From NCBI GenBank assembly GCA_032249695.1, contig JAVVHE010000005.1, positions 74,566 to 138,565 of the forward strand: a stretch of 64,000 nucleotides of DNA. The letters run 5' to 3'. Positions 62,752-64,000 of this stretch are shown here, piece after piece. The position numbers and the translations under genes were made by a program. This stretch comes from JAVVHE01 sp032249695 (GTDB taxonomy: Bacteria > Pseudomonadota > Alphaproteobacteria > Sphingomonadales > Sphingomonadaceae). The notes beneath the pieces are model-generated. The model saw only the letters and a program-made list of their open reading frames with translations, was not told where the DNA came from and made no database searches. The stretch's first letter is position 1. The number at the start of each line of letters is the position of its first letter.

Positions 62752-62769
62752 GCCACAGATTTGTGACGA
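62752..62769 (-). promoter_or_regulatory. Possible PHO box upstream of phoD
   Basis: On the minus strand TCGTCAC-AAAT-CTGTGGC sits 33 bases before the phoD start. Each heptamer matches the PhoB half-site CTGTCAC at five of seven positions, and the spacer is the usual four AT-rich bases. The match is imperfect; the gene behind it makes phosphate control plausible. Confidence 0.42.
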
Positions 62770-62862
62770 TTGATGGAGTCCGCCGGGCGGATCGCCAGGT
62801 CATGCAAACGTCAAAGGTCGGCTAGTCGTGAGCAGCCCCCACTGGGTGGTCCGGATAGCTAG

Positions 62863-63762
62863 TTAGTGCACTGTCGTCTGCGTGGCCATTGCCGGGCGTA
62901 GGTGGAGCGAAGCGGAGCCAGAGGCCGGCACTGGCGGTGTCGCCGCTTCCGGTGCAGGTGGGCGATAGCCCAGGCTGCTGTACGGACGGACAACGTTGTA
63001 GTGGCGCCGCCACGCCTCGATCAGCACTTTGGCCTCGGCGAGGCTGTAGAAGATTTCCCCGTTGAGAAGCTCGTCACGCAGCGAGCCGTTGAAGCTCTCG
63101 TTGTAGCCGTTCTCCCAAGGCGAGCCCGGTGCGATGGACAGTGTCTTTACGCCGACCTGCCAAAGCCATTTCTGAACTGCGGTAGCAATAAACTCGCTGC
63201 CGTTATCCGACCTGATATGCGCTGGCGGACCCCGTGCGATGAACAGATCGGCAAGCGCTGTCAGCACGTCTTCGTGCCGAAGCTGGCGGGCGACGATCAG
63301 TGCGAGACATTCCCTGCTGGCCTCGTCGATGATGGTAAGGGTGCCGAATTTGCGCCCGTCGTGCGTTCGCGCTTCGACAAAATCCTATGCCCAGACATGC
63401 CATGGATACTCGGGCCGCAGCCGGATGCACGAGCCATCGTTCGGCCACAGCCGGCCACGCTTAGTTTGCTTCTGCGCCACCTTGAGGCCTTCGCGCCGCC
63501 ATATCCGCTCCCTCCGCTTGTGGTTCACCGACCAGCCCGCCGCATGCAGCAGCTGTCACCCAACGATAGCCGTAGCGCCCGTACTGCTTGGCCAGCGCGA
63601 CGATGTCCGTCAGCGCCTCTTCGTCATCTGCCCCGCACGGCACCTTGCGCTGCGTCGACCGATGCTGCCCGAGCACACGGCACACCCGTCGCTCAGATAC
63701 GTCCAGCACCTCTTTCACCTGGTCGATGCACCGCCGACGTCGTGCAGGGCTCAGAAGTTTCC
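62863..63762 (-). pseudogene. IS3-family transposase orfB (frameshift plus amber)
   Basis: The frame begins KLLSPARRRRCIDQVKEVL and runs through GQHRSTQRKVPCGADDEEAL and YGRYGYRWVTA. A one-base shift near 63552 moves the continuation (HAAGWSVNHKRRERIWRREG, WPNDGSCIRLRPEYP) into another frame. An amber TAG at 63385-63387 then replaces the residue just before the first catalytic Asp (WA-stop-DFVEARTHDG). The rest of the DDE domain is intact: HIRSDNGSEFIATAVQKWLW, SPWENGYNESFNGSLRDEL and the end RPYSSLGYRPPAP. Confidence 0.85.
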
Positions 63763-63996
63763 CCGTGCCGCCTCCTGCAGGATTAGCTTGTCCAGCGTCA
63801 GGTCCGAGATCGCACGGCGCAGCCGCAGGTTCTCCTTCTCCAGATCCTTCATCCGCCGCGCCTGATCCGTCTTCAGGCCGCCGTACTCCTTGCGCCAGCG
63901 GTAATCCGTCTGCTCACTGACCGCGATGCGCCGGCACGCCTCAGCCGTGATCTGCCCCCCGCTGAGTGGCCCAGAGACTATGATAGTCTGGACCAC
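63751..63996 (-). pseudogene. IS3-family transposase orfA, 5'-truncated
   Basis: 81 codons can be read from GTG 63996, but the first codons lie in the inverted repeat itself. Recognisable orfA sequence starts at about residue 14 (GQITAEACRRIAVSEQTDYR) with the helix-turn-helix, followed by WRKEYGGLKTDQARRMKDLE and the leucine-zipper-like end LRRAISDLTLDKLILQEAAR. About 20 residues normally found before this are missing, so an internal deletion next to the end is likely. Confidence 0.75.
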
Positions 63997-64000
63997 GAAA

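Larger units (their letters stand above)
62846..63996 (-). mobile_element. Decayed IS3-family insertion sequence
   Basis: About 1.15 kb bounded by imperfect inverted ends beginning GTGGTCC (62846-62852) and its complement GGACCAC (63990-63996). Inside are an orfA and an orfB transposase gene in the usual -1 relation. orfA lacks its first codons, and orfB has a frameshift and an amber codon, so the copy is inactive. No matching 3-base target duplication is visible (TGG on one side, GAA on the other). Confidence 0.82.

Overview
The window looks like chromosomal DNA of a sphingomonad (Alphaproteobacteria, Sphingomonadales). The grounds are the high GC content, the hopanoid side-chain genes hpnIJKL, the alphaproteobacterial SOS box GTTC-N7-GTTC in front of lexA, abundant TonB-dependent receptors and closely packed genes that often overlap by 4 bases. 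No rRNA, tRNA or CRISPR array was recognised. No stretch longer than 300 bases lacks a gene or gene remnant.

Layout. 1-2825 (+): tail of a type II secretion operon, gspD (cut by the window edge) and gspK. 2833-22172 (-): one long operon that starts with a two-partner-secretion transporter (TPS-B). It continues with an ExbB-like proton channel carrying a periplasmic DUF2341/LamG-like region, ExbD, a TonB-like protein and a porin with a late amber codon. It ends with a TPS-A exoprotein of about 4237 residues. This secretion pair bundled with its own energising complex is the most unusual system here. 22386-29837: a CitE-like lyase, a glycine-zipper protein, a small membrane protein, an AHL-lactonase-like enzyme, asd, nadC, a hairpin with a G-rich loop, and an S9 peptidase. 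30008-36750: hpnI-hpnJ-acylase-hpnK-hpnL, a hopanoid head-group cluster interrupted by a penicillin/AHL acylase-type gene whose 5' end runs through a palindromic repeat. 36747-43688: a hypothetical gene and a broken-up complex I locus: nuoG, a hybrid HWE histidine kinase on the other strand, nuoH, a retropepsin-like fragment and nuoI. 43780-50859: tpiA facing away from ppiD-trpD-trpC-moaC-moeA-lexA. 50866-53216: a hypothetical protein and a membrane-anchored HTH/TPR protein.

53289-58132 is visibly AT-richer and looks like a decayed island: an iron-uptake operon whose siderophore receptor is frameshifted, a PIN toxin with a 5'-truncated antitoxin, a serine-recombinase stub and an unidentified gene tail. 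58242-62719: fabZ, a second TonB-dependent receptor and a PhoD-type alkaline phosphatase with a possible PHO box. 62846-63996: a decayed IS3-family element reaching the window edge.

How the genes work together. The TPS block would make, energise and export one giant surface or secreted protein. hpnI/J/K/L build and probably traffic the bacteriohopanetetrol head group. The ppiD-lexA block is housekeeping and ends in the SOS repressor. PhoD plus its TonB receptor suggests scavenging of phosphate from organic phosphoesters. All functional calls come from sequence motifs read by eye; none was checked by a search.
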